Of a stretch of 7,498 bases of DNA, positions 1-6,531 are shown piece by piece. The position numbers and the translations under genes are program-made. The DNA is from Candidatus Tepidiaquacellales bacterium UBA2330. Lineage in GTDB: Bacteria > Bacteroidota > Ignavibacteria > Tepidaquicellales > Tepidaquicellaceae. The stretch is taken from positions 1 through 7,498 of the forward strand of contig DDUU01000039.1 in the NCBI GenBank assembly GCA_002344965.1, written 5' to 3'. The notes beneath the pieces are model-generated. The model did not search any database and was not told where the DNA came from. It saw nothing but the letters and a program-made list of their open reading frames with translations. How positions within the stretch are numbered: the stretch's first letter is position 1; every line of letters begins with the position of its first letter.

Positions 1-51
1 TACATTTAATTTGATTAAATGCGCCGCAAACAGCATCATTACTTTTTTCAT
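1..51 (-). CDS. 5' end of a truncated gene (N-terminus only)
   Basis: An ATG at 51-49 opens a frame that runs off the left edge after 17 codons, reading MKKVMMLFAAHLIKLNV. The start looks real because AAAGGA (plus-strand 61-66 reads tccttt) lies 9 bases upstream of it. This is the only Shine-Dalgarno-like site I find in front of a gene in this window. Two lysines followed by a short hydrophobic run could be the beginning of a signal peptide, but too little is visible to say. It follows the 170-aa lipoprotein gene on the same strand after a 71-base gap with no visible terminator, so read-through from that gene is plausible. The function cannot be inferred. Confidence 0.45.
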   Translation of the reverse strand, partial: MKKVMMLFAAHLIKLNV

Positions 52-122
52 TATAATTTTTCCTTTGATTAGATATTATATTTTGTTAAATAAATTACAT
101 TCTGACAGCACAGATAAAATTA

Positions 123-635
123 TCATCTGATTTCTTTAACTTTAATGCCGGGCGGCAGTCCCTGCGGAAATCTAGCAAACATTTTCAGATCCTTTATTGT
201 AATTTGATTTTCGCTGTATCTAAAAGCTGAATCACCGCTTGAAGCTATAGCAATTGTCAGCAGCAGATTAACCGGTAAAGTTATCAAGGCATAATATCCG
301 TGAGCAAGTGATGCAAGAGTAAATATCGGAATGGCTCCGCCGTAACTTACACCATCGGCATATTTCAGAAAATAATTACTGACTTCTTTTACGGGTATTA
401 TTTTGATTGTTTTTGCGGGACTTTCTTCAGGATCGGTCAGCACTATAAATTTTACGCTGTCAACCGCGATCAGCTCTCCGTTTATTGTTTCTTTCTCATT
501 GCGGTAAAGTGAAATATAAGAACCATACGGATTTACATCTATTTCTTCTGACTCCGGTAAATAATCCGGCGAATATGTACAGCTGCTTAATGACAATAAT
601 ACCGCAAATGCTGCAAGCGCAAATTTAGTTTTCAT
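123..635 (-). CDS. Predicted lipoprotein, 170 aa, uncharacterised
   Basis: I do not recognise a named family. The ATG at 635 is chosen over the longer frame from 698 because it gives a textbook lipoprotein signal, MKTKFALAAFAVLLSLSSC, with lipobox LSSC and lipidated Cys19. The 21 residues the longer form would add are charged and would bury this signal. Residues about 37-92 look like a small beta-barrel (GSYISLYRNE..., GELIAVDSVKFIVL, KIIPVKEVSNYF), of the Sm/SH3-like kind often seen in Bacteroidota envelope proteins. Residues about 99-131 are a glycine-containing hydrophobic stretch with an internal HGYY, possibly membrane-associated. The C-terminus ends in a motif, FARFPQGLPPGI (153-164), that I recall from other uncharacterised Bacteroidota proteins. 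The start overlaps the end of the preceding lipoprotein gene by 11 bases, so the two are probably translationally coupled. Location (membrane-anchored) is well supported; role is unknown. Confidence 0.85.
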   Translation of the reverse strand: MKTKFALAAFAVLLSLSSCTYSPDYLPESEEIDVNPYGSYISLYRNEKETINGELIAVDSVKFIVLTDPEESPAKTIKIIPVKEVSNYFLKYADGVSYGGAIPIFTLASLAHGYYALITLPVNLLLTIAIASSGDSAFRYSENQITIKDLKMFARFPQGLPPGIKVKEIR

Positions 636-2229
636 GATATGAAAAATTTTTTGTATCGATTTTGGAATTCCAGAATTCCTGCTCCATCGTGGTTTCATAG
701 ATCTTATAGTCTTTTGCCTGTGATCTCAGATAATATAAAGGATGCTCTATCATCTGATTTAGCTTTAGTAAATCCTTATCCTTTATCCATTGTTCACGCA
801 TCCATTCGAGATAATATCCTTTTGAATAAAGAAACAACTCGTAATCTTTATACTGCTCAGGCAGACTGAAATAAAATTTATACTCACTTCCCGGCATTGA
901 TATCAGGTGTTTGCACGGATCATTTATTAAAGCAAGCGCTGCGTCGTCCGGTTTGCCTTTATTTAAGATCATATATGTTGAAATTTCCAGCGGTTTTACT
1001 TTTTCTTTTATGTCTGTTAGCGCTGCATAGTCTATTCGCCACAAACCCTTATTCAGAACAAGCTTCACTTTTATATCAGAGCTGCCAGTTTTAATTTTCA
1101 GAGGAAGTATTTGTTTATTTACTGCGATCGGTCCGGTTTCAAATATACTCCCCGACTTAATCCATTTGCTATTGTTCTCATCCGGTACAAAAACATCAAT
1201 ACCACCAAGTTCTTTTTTGATTCCTCCGTTCAGTTTATTTATTGTCTCTTTGCTTACTTCCATCTCAGCAAAAAAATCTCCGATCTCATCTCCCATATAT
1301 CCCATTGCGCTGTAAATAAAATATGTCGTCATAAGAGTCTGACGAAAATGTATGACAAGTCCGGGGTTAATGTAATTTCCGGCGTTATCGAAATTTAAAA
1401 TTATTTCTTCTTTACTGCTGAGGTTATTTTCATCGCATAAGCTGAATCGCTCAATCATATCTTCATTACTTATCAAATCAGATATATCACCTTCAGCTCC
1501 GGTAGCGTTACTAACGGGATAAATGTTTTCACACAAATAAAAGTCATCACCGGCTGAATGATAGATGCGCTCACCTTCTTTTCTCGGAAATGCGAGAAGT
1601 TTCACATCCCTGACACAGTGAGTCTCAAGAGCTTCGTTCTTCATTGAAATGGTAAACGTATGATCTGATAAATGTCTGTTATTAAGCGCGTCAATATCGG
1701 CGTATTCCATTGAAGGGGATATAGAACTTGAAAATCCTTCGGCATCGGCGAAGTGAAAATTATCATTTTCATTTTTATAGAAAGTCGGACATGAACCGAA
1801 GCATGCTTTCGGATTGGTTATACAATAGATCCCTGCTATAATGTCAACTCCGGCAAGAATAGACAGTCCGGCTAATCTTCCTGTTTCAGTGCCGGTTAAT
1901 TTTTTATTTGTTTCAAAGATCGCAATGCTGTCAATTGGAATTTCAATCTCTCCCTGAAGTTTTATCTCACGGTTAAAATCATATAGCGTCCCTGTTCCTG
2001 AAACTGTATTCTGTACTGTGTCAATTTTCCATGTATTACGGAGAATACATACATAGCCGTTTTTAAAATGAGCTTTCAGAAAAAGTTTTGCGCCGGTGTT
2101 TTTTGTCTTGTGCATAAGTTCGTTCGCTTCTTTATAGTTTGAACGGAAATTATATGTCTCACACGCCTCTATTACAACGATGCTTATTATAATTAATGCT
2201 GTAAAGAATATTATCTCTTTGGTTTTCAT
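625..2229 (-). CDS. Predicted large lipoprotein with CFGSCPTFY motif, 534 aa
   Basis: The N-terminus is a lipoprotein signal: MKTKEIIFF, a long hydrophobic run, then IEAC with Cys23 as the lipidated residue. Residues about 46-110 look like a beta-rich domain ending in IPIDSIAIFE. A hydrophobic glycine-rich segment follows (about 118-137), then the most distinctive part, CFGSCPTFY (143-151), and AEGFSSSISPSMEYADIDAL (163-182). I recall similar GSCPTFY...AEGFS...DVDAL proteins in Bacteroidota and related phyla, all uncharacterised; this is memory, not a search. Eight further cysteines (61, 136, 143, 147, 205, 233, 265, 439) could form disulfides outside the cytoplasm. A second recognisable stretch is ETGPIAVNKQILPL (364-377). 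The C-terminal 100 residues are rich in Tyr, Trp and Lys and look soluble. It is the first gene of a probable two- or three-gene operon and overlaps the next lipoprotein gene by 11 bases. No catalytic motif is visible. Confidence 0.88.
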   Translation of the reverse strand: MKTKEIIFFTALIIISIVVIEACETYNFRSNYKEANELMHKTKNTGAKLFLKAHFKNGYVCILRNTWKIDTVQNTVSGTGTLYDFNREIKLQGEIEIPIDSIAIFETNKKLTGTETGRLAGLSILAGVDIIAGIYCITNPKACFGSCPTFYKNENDNFHFADAEGFSSSISPSMEYADIDALNNRHLSDHTFTISMKNEALETHCVRDVKLLAFPRKEGERIYHSAGDDFYLCENIYPVSNATGAEGDISDLISNEDMIERFSLCDENNLSSKEEIILNFDNAGNYINPGLVIHFRQTLMTTYFIYSAMGYMGDEIGDFFAEMEVSKETINKLNGGIKKELGGIDVFVPDENNSKWIKSGSIFETGPIAVNKQILPLKIKTGSSDIKVKLVLNKGLWRIDYAALTDIKEKVKPLEISTYMILNKGKPDDAALALINDPCKHLISMPGSEYKFYFSLPEQYKDYELFLYSKGYYLEWMREQWIKDKDLLKLNQMIEHPLYYLRSQAKDYKIYETTMEQEFWNSKIDTKNFSYHEN

Positions 2230-2340
2230 TTTATCTTTGAATTAGAATATCTTTTGATATTAATTAATGAACTTTAGAAAACCGTCGTATGAATTATTTA
2301 TTAACAAGTATCTTCATTCCGCTTACTTCCTGTTTCAAAA

Positions 2341-2381
2341 TATGAATTCTTAAAAATATAATTGTCAAAGAATTGTCAAAG
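2341..2381 (-). promoter_or_regulatory. Putative promoter for the lipoprotein operon
   Basis: Read on the minus strand, two copies of CTTTGACAATT are followed by TATATTTTTAAG and then CATATTTTG. The TTGACA in the second copy lies 18 bases before CATATT, which resembles a sigma-70 promoter (4 of 6 at the -10). The TTTG elements and TATATTTT also resemble the Bacteroidota -33/-7 pattern (TTTG, TAnnTTTG), but the spacing is 16 rather than about 19 and the last G is missing. It sits just beyond the upstream terminator, where the promoter of the next unit is expected. The match is only approximate, and in such AT-rich DNA chance matches are common. Confidence 0.3.
2360..2381. repeat. Tandem direct repeat, 2 x 11 bp
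   Basis: The sequence aattgtcaaag occurs twice, back to back, at 2360-2370 and 2371-2381, with no mismatches. Each copy contains a TTGACA on the minus strand. It could be a duplicated promoter or regulator-binding element, or simple slippage. Confidence 0.85.
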
Positions 2382-2404
2382 TCAATCTGCAGCTGTCTGT
2401 TTTT

Positions 2405-2435
2405 AAAAAAATGCCGTCTGTAAAAAGACGGCATT
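2405..2435 (-). terminator. Rho-independent terminator of the 1156-aa gene
   Basis: A perfect stem pairs atgccgtct (2411-2419) with agacggcat (2426-2434), extended by one A-T pair, around a 6-base loop. On the minus strand the hairpin is followed by a run of seven Ts (partly in the stem) at 2405-2411. It lies about 105 bases downstream of the stop codon at 2539. The plus-strand side lacks a comparable T-run, so it acts mainly on the minus strand. Confidence 0.8.
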
Positions 2436-2538
2436 AATATTATTCTATATTAAGCATTGTTTATCTTTAACTTAAGCGCTGAAATTACTCTTTGACATAA
2501 CTTATATACAAAGACACTATCAACAACATCTTGTTTAA

Positions 2539-5500
2539 TCATTTCAATACTACAAATTTTTTCACTGCAGCAAAATCTCCGGAAGTCATTCTGTAAAAAT
2601 AAGCGCCACTTGAAAGATCAGATGCGCTGAATGTTATATTATAATATCCCGCATTCTTCATTTCATTCACCAATGTCTTCATCTCTCTTCCCAGTATATC
2701 AAATACTTTGATTGTAACTATTCCGTCAATTGGCAGATCATAATTTATTGTCGTCGCAGGATTAAACGGATTCGGATAATTCTGCGAGAGATCATATTTA
2801 TCCGGAATGCCGATGCTTACCTCTTCCGCAAGCTCAAAGTATTCATAACTGCCGTTGAAGTCGATCTGCTTTAATCTGTATTTATATTTTCCAGATTCAA
2901 GATTTCTGTCTGTGAATGAATATTGCGTCGGCTGATTCGAAGTTCCGGTTCCGTTAACGAAGCCGGTCTTATTCCATACAATATTATTTTCAATGTCTGA
3001 TGCTCTCTCGATCTCAAAGCCGGAGTTGTTAAGTTCTGAGGATGCTGTCCAGGCAAGGGTAACATTTCTTCCCGAAACAGATGATATAAAGGATGACAAC
3101 TCTACGGGTAACGGATAATCAACAACTACAAACTTCGAAAGAAGAGTATCTCCGCCGCAGTCACGGTAAGCAATGTAGTGTAATTCAAATTTGCCAGGAA
3201 CATTTCCTGCTGACACTTCTACTGTGTCATTTGTTGAATTCTGCGGAATGGATGCCTGCGTGCTGTCAAGATTTATCAGGTCCCAGTATCCGTTATCGGA
3301 AGAGGCAATATAAATATTGTTCACTGATCCGGTTGTTATGGTTGAACTTCCCGAAATACTAAACGCCGGATTATTACAGTCAAAGTCATTGCGCAGGACA
3401 GAAATATTTGAAGCCGCAGCATCTCCTCCCATATTAAAAATTACCAGATCAATGTCACCGTCAGCATCAAAGTCAGCGGAGGTACCGTTGAAAGGACTTA
3501 CCCCGGAAAATGAGTTTGCAAAAAAGCTGAGTCCGCCGGCGGAATTGTTTTTAAAAAGTTTGACAAAGTTTGAGTATTGATCAGGGAATAGTGCGTCAAT
3601 ATCACCGTCCCCGTCATAATCCGCAGGAATAACAAATGAAGCTGTTCCTGAAGAAAACGGCGCATAAGTGAAAGCTCCTGAGCCGTTGTTAAAATATAAA
3701 TCATTTTTACCTAGTATATCAAGATCACCGTCTCCGTCCAGATCAGAATGTACGGAAGAAATGAACCATGCGCTTAACAAATAACTGAATGCGAAGTTTG
3801 CATTTCCGTCATTAAGGTAAGTAATAAAATCGGTATACTGCGGCGTATGAATCTGAATGACTACAACCGTCATATCCAGATCTCCGTCATTATCAAGATC
3901 ACCGAGCGTCAGATTTAACAGGAACGGCGGAAATCCGCTTATGTCCTGAAAAGTTATCAAGCGTTCAGTAAAACTACCGTTACCGTCATTAAGATACCAT
4001 CTCACAGTAACTCCGTTCATAAGAATTATATCAAGATCACCGTCTCCGTCCAGATCTCCAAGGTCTGCGGATCCGCCGCCGCCGGGCGAAGAAGCAGCGA
4101 AAGTAAAATTACCGTTTCCGTCATTTGAAAATAACTCGAGCGGACCGCTGTTTTTTAAAATATCAATGTCTCCGTCTCCGTCAAAATCACCAAGTGTAAA
4201 ATCAAAACAATCGGAAATTAATGTCTGTGAAATTGTAAATTCAGCGCTGCCGTTATTTGTTAGAATTACTAAGTTTGTAGAATCTAATACAACTGCGTCA
4301 ACATCACCGTCAGAGTCCAGATCACTGTCTGAAATTTTAAGCATACCGTTCGGATATAACATATCTACAGAGGAGGTTTTCGAGAAAATGCCGGTACCCG
4401 ATAATGCTTCCGTAAGGAATGTCCACATGAACGGCCTTATATTTACATTATCAGAAGTTTGTATTCCGGATAAAAGATTAACCTGAATCTTTTCACCTGT
4501 TTTGAAATCGCTGACGGGATTTATTGTTGCTGTCCGGTTTGTATTGTTGTAAGAAATAACGGCAGGTATTGATCCCGATTCGTATCCGTAAACTTTTATA
4601 TTTGTACTGTTGAGAGTAGATGAATTCATATCTGTAACGAACTCAACCTGAATATCTGAATTGCTGACTGCACTGTTAGCGTTCATAACGGGGGAGACGC
4701 TTTTGATGTAAGCTGTTATTCCGGAAAAATTTCTTCCATAAAACGCGTGTACTTTAGAGTATTCAGAGATTATCACATCGCTGAAACCGTCATTATTTAT
4801 ATCGCCCGAAGTAATACTGTGCGGAGTGATAAGGAATTTTGCCTTAGGAGCACTCAGCCCTGTTGCAGAGCCCGTGTAAAGAATTCCGCTTTCACAATCG
4901 CTTAACACCACGTCATCATAACCATCGTTATCAAAGTCACCGGCAGAGCTTAAAGGATTATAAATCGAACAATTCACACTCGGATATTTCCGGTCCGGAA
5001 CCGGTCCGGGTCCCTCTGAAGATCCGTTAAATATAATTCTTTCATCAAATGTTCTTACAAGCATATCATCAAACAAATCCGAATTAACGTCACCGGCAGA
5101 TGAAGCATATTCAACCGCGTCAAAAAATAAATATTCTCTGTAAGGCGTTCTGACAAATATTGCAGAATCATTTCCCCTGAACACATAAAGACGAGTACCG
5201 TTTACAAGAATGGCTGTTTCTTCAAAACCATCTCCGTTCAGGTCGCCGAGTCTTCCAATGGAACGATTTTGAGGATATGTCGGAAAATCAAATGCAATTA
5301 CCGAAGAAGGATAGTTTCCGGAAATTCCGACAGCCGAACCATTGTAAATATACGCTGCAACCTGAAGCGTGTCAAGCTGACCGGATAACACCGCGATCAC
5401 ATCTGAATATCCGTCACCGTTTAAATCTGATGAAGTCACGCTATAGCCAAAGCTCTGAATATTCGTTCCGACAGGAATAATAACAACTTTATCAGTATCA

Positions 5501-6009
5501 TTAAGTCCGGCAGGAGAGCCGTAACAGATATGAACCTTGCCGGTTCCGTCTGCCCATGGATTACTAATAATAAGATCGCTGAATCCGTCATTGTTTATAT
5601 CACAATTGCCTTCGATATGATCGGAGAATCCGTGATCTTCTGAGTTAATAACCTGATCAGGCAAAACCGGCGGTCCTGTCGTTGAACCGAAATATATGAA
5701 GACAGCTCCGGAATTATTGTAATTGCCGTCAGCTACAGCAATGTCTGCAAAACCGTCTCCGTTAAAGTCACCGGTTGATACAAATTCTCCGAATCTCGTT
5801 CCGCTAATATCGCATACAGCCGTCCAGTCGGGAAGCAGAGAATCACATAAATTCACTTCATATTTATCAATTTTTGATGCTGTTAAACTGCTGCCGGAAA
5901 AATGTTTTTGATCGTAACTGTAATATTCCGAAGTAGCAGATATGAATATTGTTAAAATTAATATAAAAAAAATTTGGAGAGTTAAGGTTGAACAAATTTT
6001 CGTTTTCAT
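2539..6009 (-). CDS. Secreted double-propeller FG-GAP/VCBS protein with T9SS sorting domain
   Basis: The 1156-aa protein should be exported by Sec and then by the type IX secretion system. Residues 1-25 form a signal peptide, with likely cleavage after ISA (Ala25). Seven DxNxDG-type calcium loops, at 81, 137, 195, 256, 307, 358 and 403, suggest an integrin-alpha-like seven-bladed FG-GAP propeller. Residues about 433-534 look like an Ig-like Big_5/SbsA-type domain. Seven DxDxDGDxD loops of VCBS type follow, at 563, 608, 652, 704, 756, 797 and 846, suggesting a second propeller. Residues about 880-965 and 967-1065 are beta-sandwich-like; the latter contains PVELSSF and NNSGFEIER and resembles fibronectin III. 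Residues 1072-1156 are a type A sorting domain (NYPNPFNP..., VFDILGREMKTL, SSGAYFYRM, KKFVVLK). No catalytic domain is visible, so adhesion or ligand binding is inferred. The gene appears monocistronic, with its own terminator. The start has no Shine-Dalgarno site, but the signal peptide follows it directly. Confidence 0.95.
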   Translation of the reverse strand: MKTKICSTLTLQIFFILILTIFISATSEYYSYDQKHFSGSSLTASKIDKYEVNLCDSLLPDWTAVCDISGTRFGEFVSTGDFNGDGFADIAVADGNYNNSGAVFIYFGSTTGPPVLPDQVINSEDHGFSDHIEGNCDINNDGFSDLIISNPWADGTGKVHICYGSPAGLNDTDKVVIIPVGTNIQSFGYSVTSSDLNGDGYSDVIAVLSGQLDTLQVAAYIYNGSAVGISGNYPSSVIAFDFPTYPQNRSIGRLGDLNGDGFEETAILVNGTRLYVFRGNDSAIFVRTPYREYLFFDAVEYASSAGDVNSDLFDDMLVRTFDERIIFNGSSEGPGPVPDRKYPSVNCSIYNPLSSAGDFDNDGYDDVVLSDCESGILYTGSATGLSAPKAKFLITPHSITSGDINNDGFSDVIISEYSKVHAFYGRNFSGITAYIKSVSPVMNANSAVSNSDIQVEFVTDMNSSTLNSTNIKVYGYESGSIPAVISYNNTNRTATINPVSDFKTGEKIQVNLLSGIQTSDNVNIRPFMWTFLTEALSGTGIFSKTSSVDMLYPNGMLKISDSDLDSDGDVDAVVLDSTNLVILTNNGSAEFTISQTLISDCFDFTLGDFDGDGDIDILKNSGPLELFSNDGNGNFTFAASSPGGGGSADLGDLDGDGDLDIILMNGVTVRWYLNDGNGSFTERLITFQDISGFPPFLLNLTLGDLDNDGDLDMTVVVIQIHTPQYTDFITYLNDGNANFAFSYLLSAWFISSVHSDLDGDGDLDILGKNDLYFNNGSGAFTYAPFSSGTASFVIPADYDGDGDIDALFPDQYSNFVKLFKNNSAGGLSFFANSFSGVSPFNGTSADFDADGDIDLVIFNMGGDAAASNISVLRNDFDCNNPAFSISGSSTITTGSVNNIYIASSDNGYWDLINLDSTQASIPQNSTNDTVEVSAGNVPGKFELHYIAYRDCGGDTLLSKFVVVDYPLPVELSSFISSVSGRNVTLAWTASSELNNSGFEIERASDIENNIVWNKTGFVNGTGTSNQPTQYSFTDRNLESGKYKYRLKQIDFNGSYEYFELAEEVSIGIPDKYDLSQNYPNPFNPATTINYDLPIDGIVTIKVFDILGREMKTLVNEMKNAGYYNITFSASDLSSGAYFYRMTSGDFAAVKKFVVLK
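2542..2796 (-). other. T9SS type A C-terminal sorting domain (residues 1072-1156)
   Basis: The segment begins YDLSQNYPNPFNPATTINY and ends SGDFAAVKKFVVLK, with the conserved VFDILGRE and SSGAYFYRM strands between. Domains of this family direct cargo through the outer-membrane T9SS translocon. They are normally removed, with the mature protein attached to the surface or released. Confidence 0.93.
3715..3744 (-). repeat. 30-bp direct repeat, copy 1
   Basis: These 30 bases are identical to 4027-4056 and encode the loop DLDGDGDLDI at residues 756-765. Other VCBS loops in the same gene differ at synonymous and non-synonymous sites. Confidence 0.9.
4027..4056 (-). repeat. 30-bp direct repeat, copy 2
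   Basis: This is the partner of 3715-3744, 312 bases apart and in the same orientation and frame. It encodes DLDGDGDLDI at residues 652-661. The distance corresponds to exactly 104 codons, or two repeat units. Confidence 0.9.
4720..5832 (-). other. First propeller: seven FG-GAP-type repeats (residues about 60-430)
   Basis: Seven loops begin at residues 81 (DFNGDGFAD), 137 (DINNDGFSD), 195 (DLNGDGYSD), 256 (DLNGDGFEE), 307 (DVNSDLFDD), 358 (DFDNDGYDD) and 403 (DINNDGFSD). Most are followed by a strand ending in a YxG or FxG turn (IYFGSTTG, ICYGSPAG, ILYTGSATG). An aromatic residue after DG distinguishes this set from the second propeller. Repeat 5 has lost the glycine (Leu312) and may not bind calcium normally. 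Confidence 0.85.
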
Positions 6010-6156
6010 GATTGTATGTTTTAATTTTCATGAATATGGTCACTTTTGTTTTTCCGTATCATATGTTAGTCTTTCATTAATTTGGTCCGTTTATTTTAAA
6101 TTTCAAATTATTTATATGGTTTTAGCTGTATAATTTGAATTGATAATAAAGTTAAG

Positions 6157-6285
6157 TTAGTAAACGGGACTTGTCAGGCTTAGGGGATTTTTTGGATCGG
6201 CTAAGTTTGGCTGTTCTTTATAATTGTCTCGTATGGCTGACGAGCTAAGCAAAATCAATGAAACCAACAGTATTAACTGTTTCAT
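6157..6285 (-). CDS. Candidate small secreted peptide, 42 aa
   Basis: An ATG at 6285 opens 42 codons ending in TAA at 6159-6157. The N-terminus MKQLILLVSLILLSSSA is a convincing Sec signal: one lysine, a Leu/Ile/Val core and a small-residue cleavage site after Ala17. The remaining 25 residues begin IRDNYKEQPN, are hydrophilic and proline-rich (four prolines), and end SPVY. An in-frame stop lies just upstream of the ATG, so it is not the tail of a longer frame. The start is preceded by A/T-rich sequence without a Shine-Dalgarno site, like the other main genes here. It lies 147 bases upstream of the 1156-aa gene on the same strand, with no clear terminator between. It could be a real micro-gene, or the surviving 5' end of a decayed secreted-protein gene. 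I recognise no family. Confidence 0.45.
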   Translation of the reverse strand: MKQLILLVSLILLSSSAIRDNYKEQPNLADPKNPLSLTSPVY

Positions 6286-6531
6286 GATTTTTTAAATTAT
6301 AATTTAAAACTAATTCCGGTAAAAATAATTACCGTGTCTATCGTAAAATACTAACCGTTAATTCAATAACCTGCAATTTGATTTACCGGTTAAATATCTT
6401 TTTAAAATTAGCAAAGAATTAAAAAACTATAAATTCAAAAATATATCTTAGCTTCTGCTGTAAAGTTTTATAATCATCATCTTCGTCTTTTTCTTTTTTT
6501 TCTATATCCTACTTTTTTTCAGATTCTTTTG
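6286..6531. other. Non-coding, A/T-rich spacer between divergent elements
   Basis: This stretch lies between the start of the minus-strand small ORF and the plus-strand sorting-domain relic. It contains a short hairpin, cggtaa (6317-6322) pairing with ttaccg (6329-6334), about 32 bases upstream of the small ORF. A T-rich run follows at 6485-6519. No ORF with a start codon stands out, and I see no clear promoter. Confidence 0.5.

Larger units (their letters stand above)
2230..2538. other. Intergenic region, 309 bases
   Basis: This gap separates two minus-strand transcription units. From right to left it holds about 100 bases of trailer after the 1156-aa gene, a terminator hairpin at 2411-2434, a tandem 11-bp repeat at 2360-2381 within a promoter-like stretch, and about 110 bases of A/T-rich leader before the 534-aa lipoprotein gene. 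That gene has no Shine-Dalgarno sequence; the bases before its ATG read caaagataaa. The short open frames in this gap are not convincing as genes. Confidence 0.7.
3370..4389 (-). other. Second propeller: seven VCBS-type repeats (residues about 541-880)
   Basis: Seven calcium-binding loops of the form D-x-D-x-D-G-D-x-D begin at residues 563, 608, 652, 704, 756, 797 and 846, spaced 41-52 residues apart. Most are followed by a short strand and a turn such as YLNDGNGSF or FSNDGNGNF, as in VCBS/FG-GAP-like blades. Repeats 3 and 5 have identical loops, DLDGDGDLDI, and their DNA is identical too. Confidence 0.85.

Noticed and set aside
636..698. Upstream in-frame ATG that would extend the 170-aa lipoprotein by 21 residues
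   Set aside because: The extension is charged, lies inside the preceding gene, and would place the lipoprotein signal internally. The ATG at 635 gives a standard lipobox.
2289..2345. 18-codon plus-strand ORF with an LTSC lipobox-like end
   Set aside because: It is far too short to be a lipoprotein, and the match to a lipobox is easily due to chance in AT-rich DNA.
2294..2434. 46-codon minus-strand ORF (MPSFYRRHFF... to KILVNK) in the intergenic gap
   Set aside because: Its start codon lies inside the terminator stem and it runs through the tandem repeat. The translation shows no signal, domain or composition typical of a gene.
3093..3580. Plus-strand ORFs of 87-106 codons opposite the 1156-aa gene (also at 4166-4486 and 5277-5480)
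   Set aside because: They are antisense frames kept open by the repeated calcium-loop codons. They have no signal, domain or start context.
3370..5832. The repeat-rich gene as a CRISPR array or other DNA repeat element
   Set aside because: The repeats follow codon frame, encode calcium loops and vary between copies, so they are protein repeats.
5942..6133. Plus-strand 63-codon ORF across the start of the 1156-aa gene
   Set aside because: Its first part is the antisense of a real signal peptide and the rest is AT-rich leader. Nothing protein-like is seen.
6317..6334. Hairpin cggtaa/ttaccg upstream of the small ORF as a riboswitch or attenuator
   Set aside because: A single 6-bp stem without a T-run or conserved aptamer features is expected by chance. 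I keep it only as a note.
6422..6508. Minus-strand open tail reading DIEKKEKDEDDD then YKTLQQ, ending in TAA
   Set aside because: It looks like a charged protein C-terminus, but it has no start codon, is preceded directly by a stop, and lies partly opposite T-rich non-coding sequence. A gene fragment is possible but unsupported.
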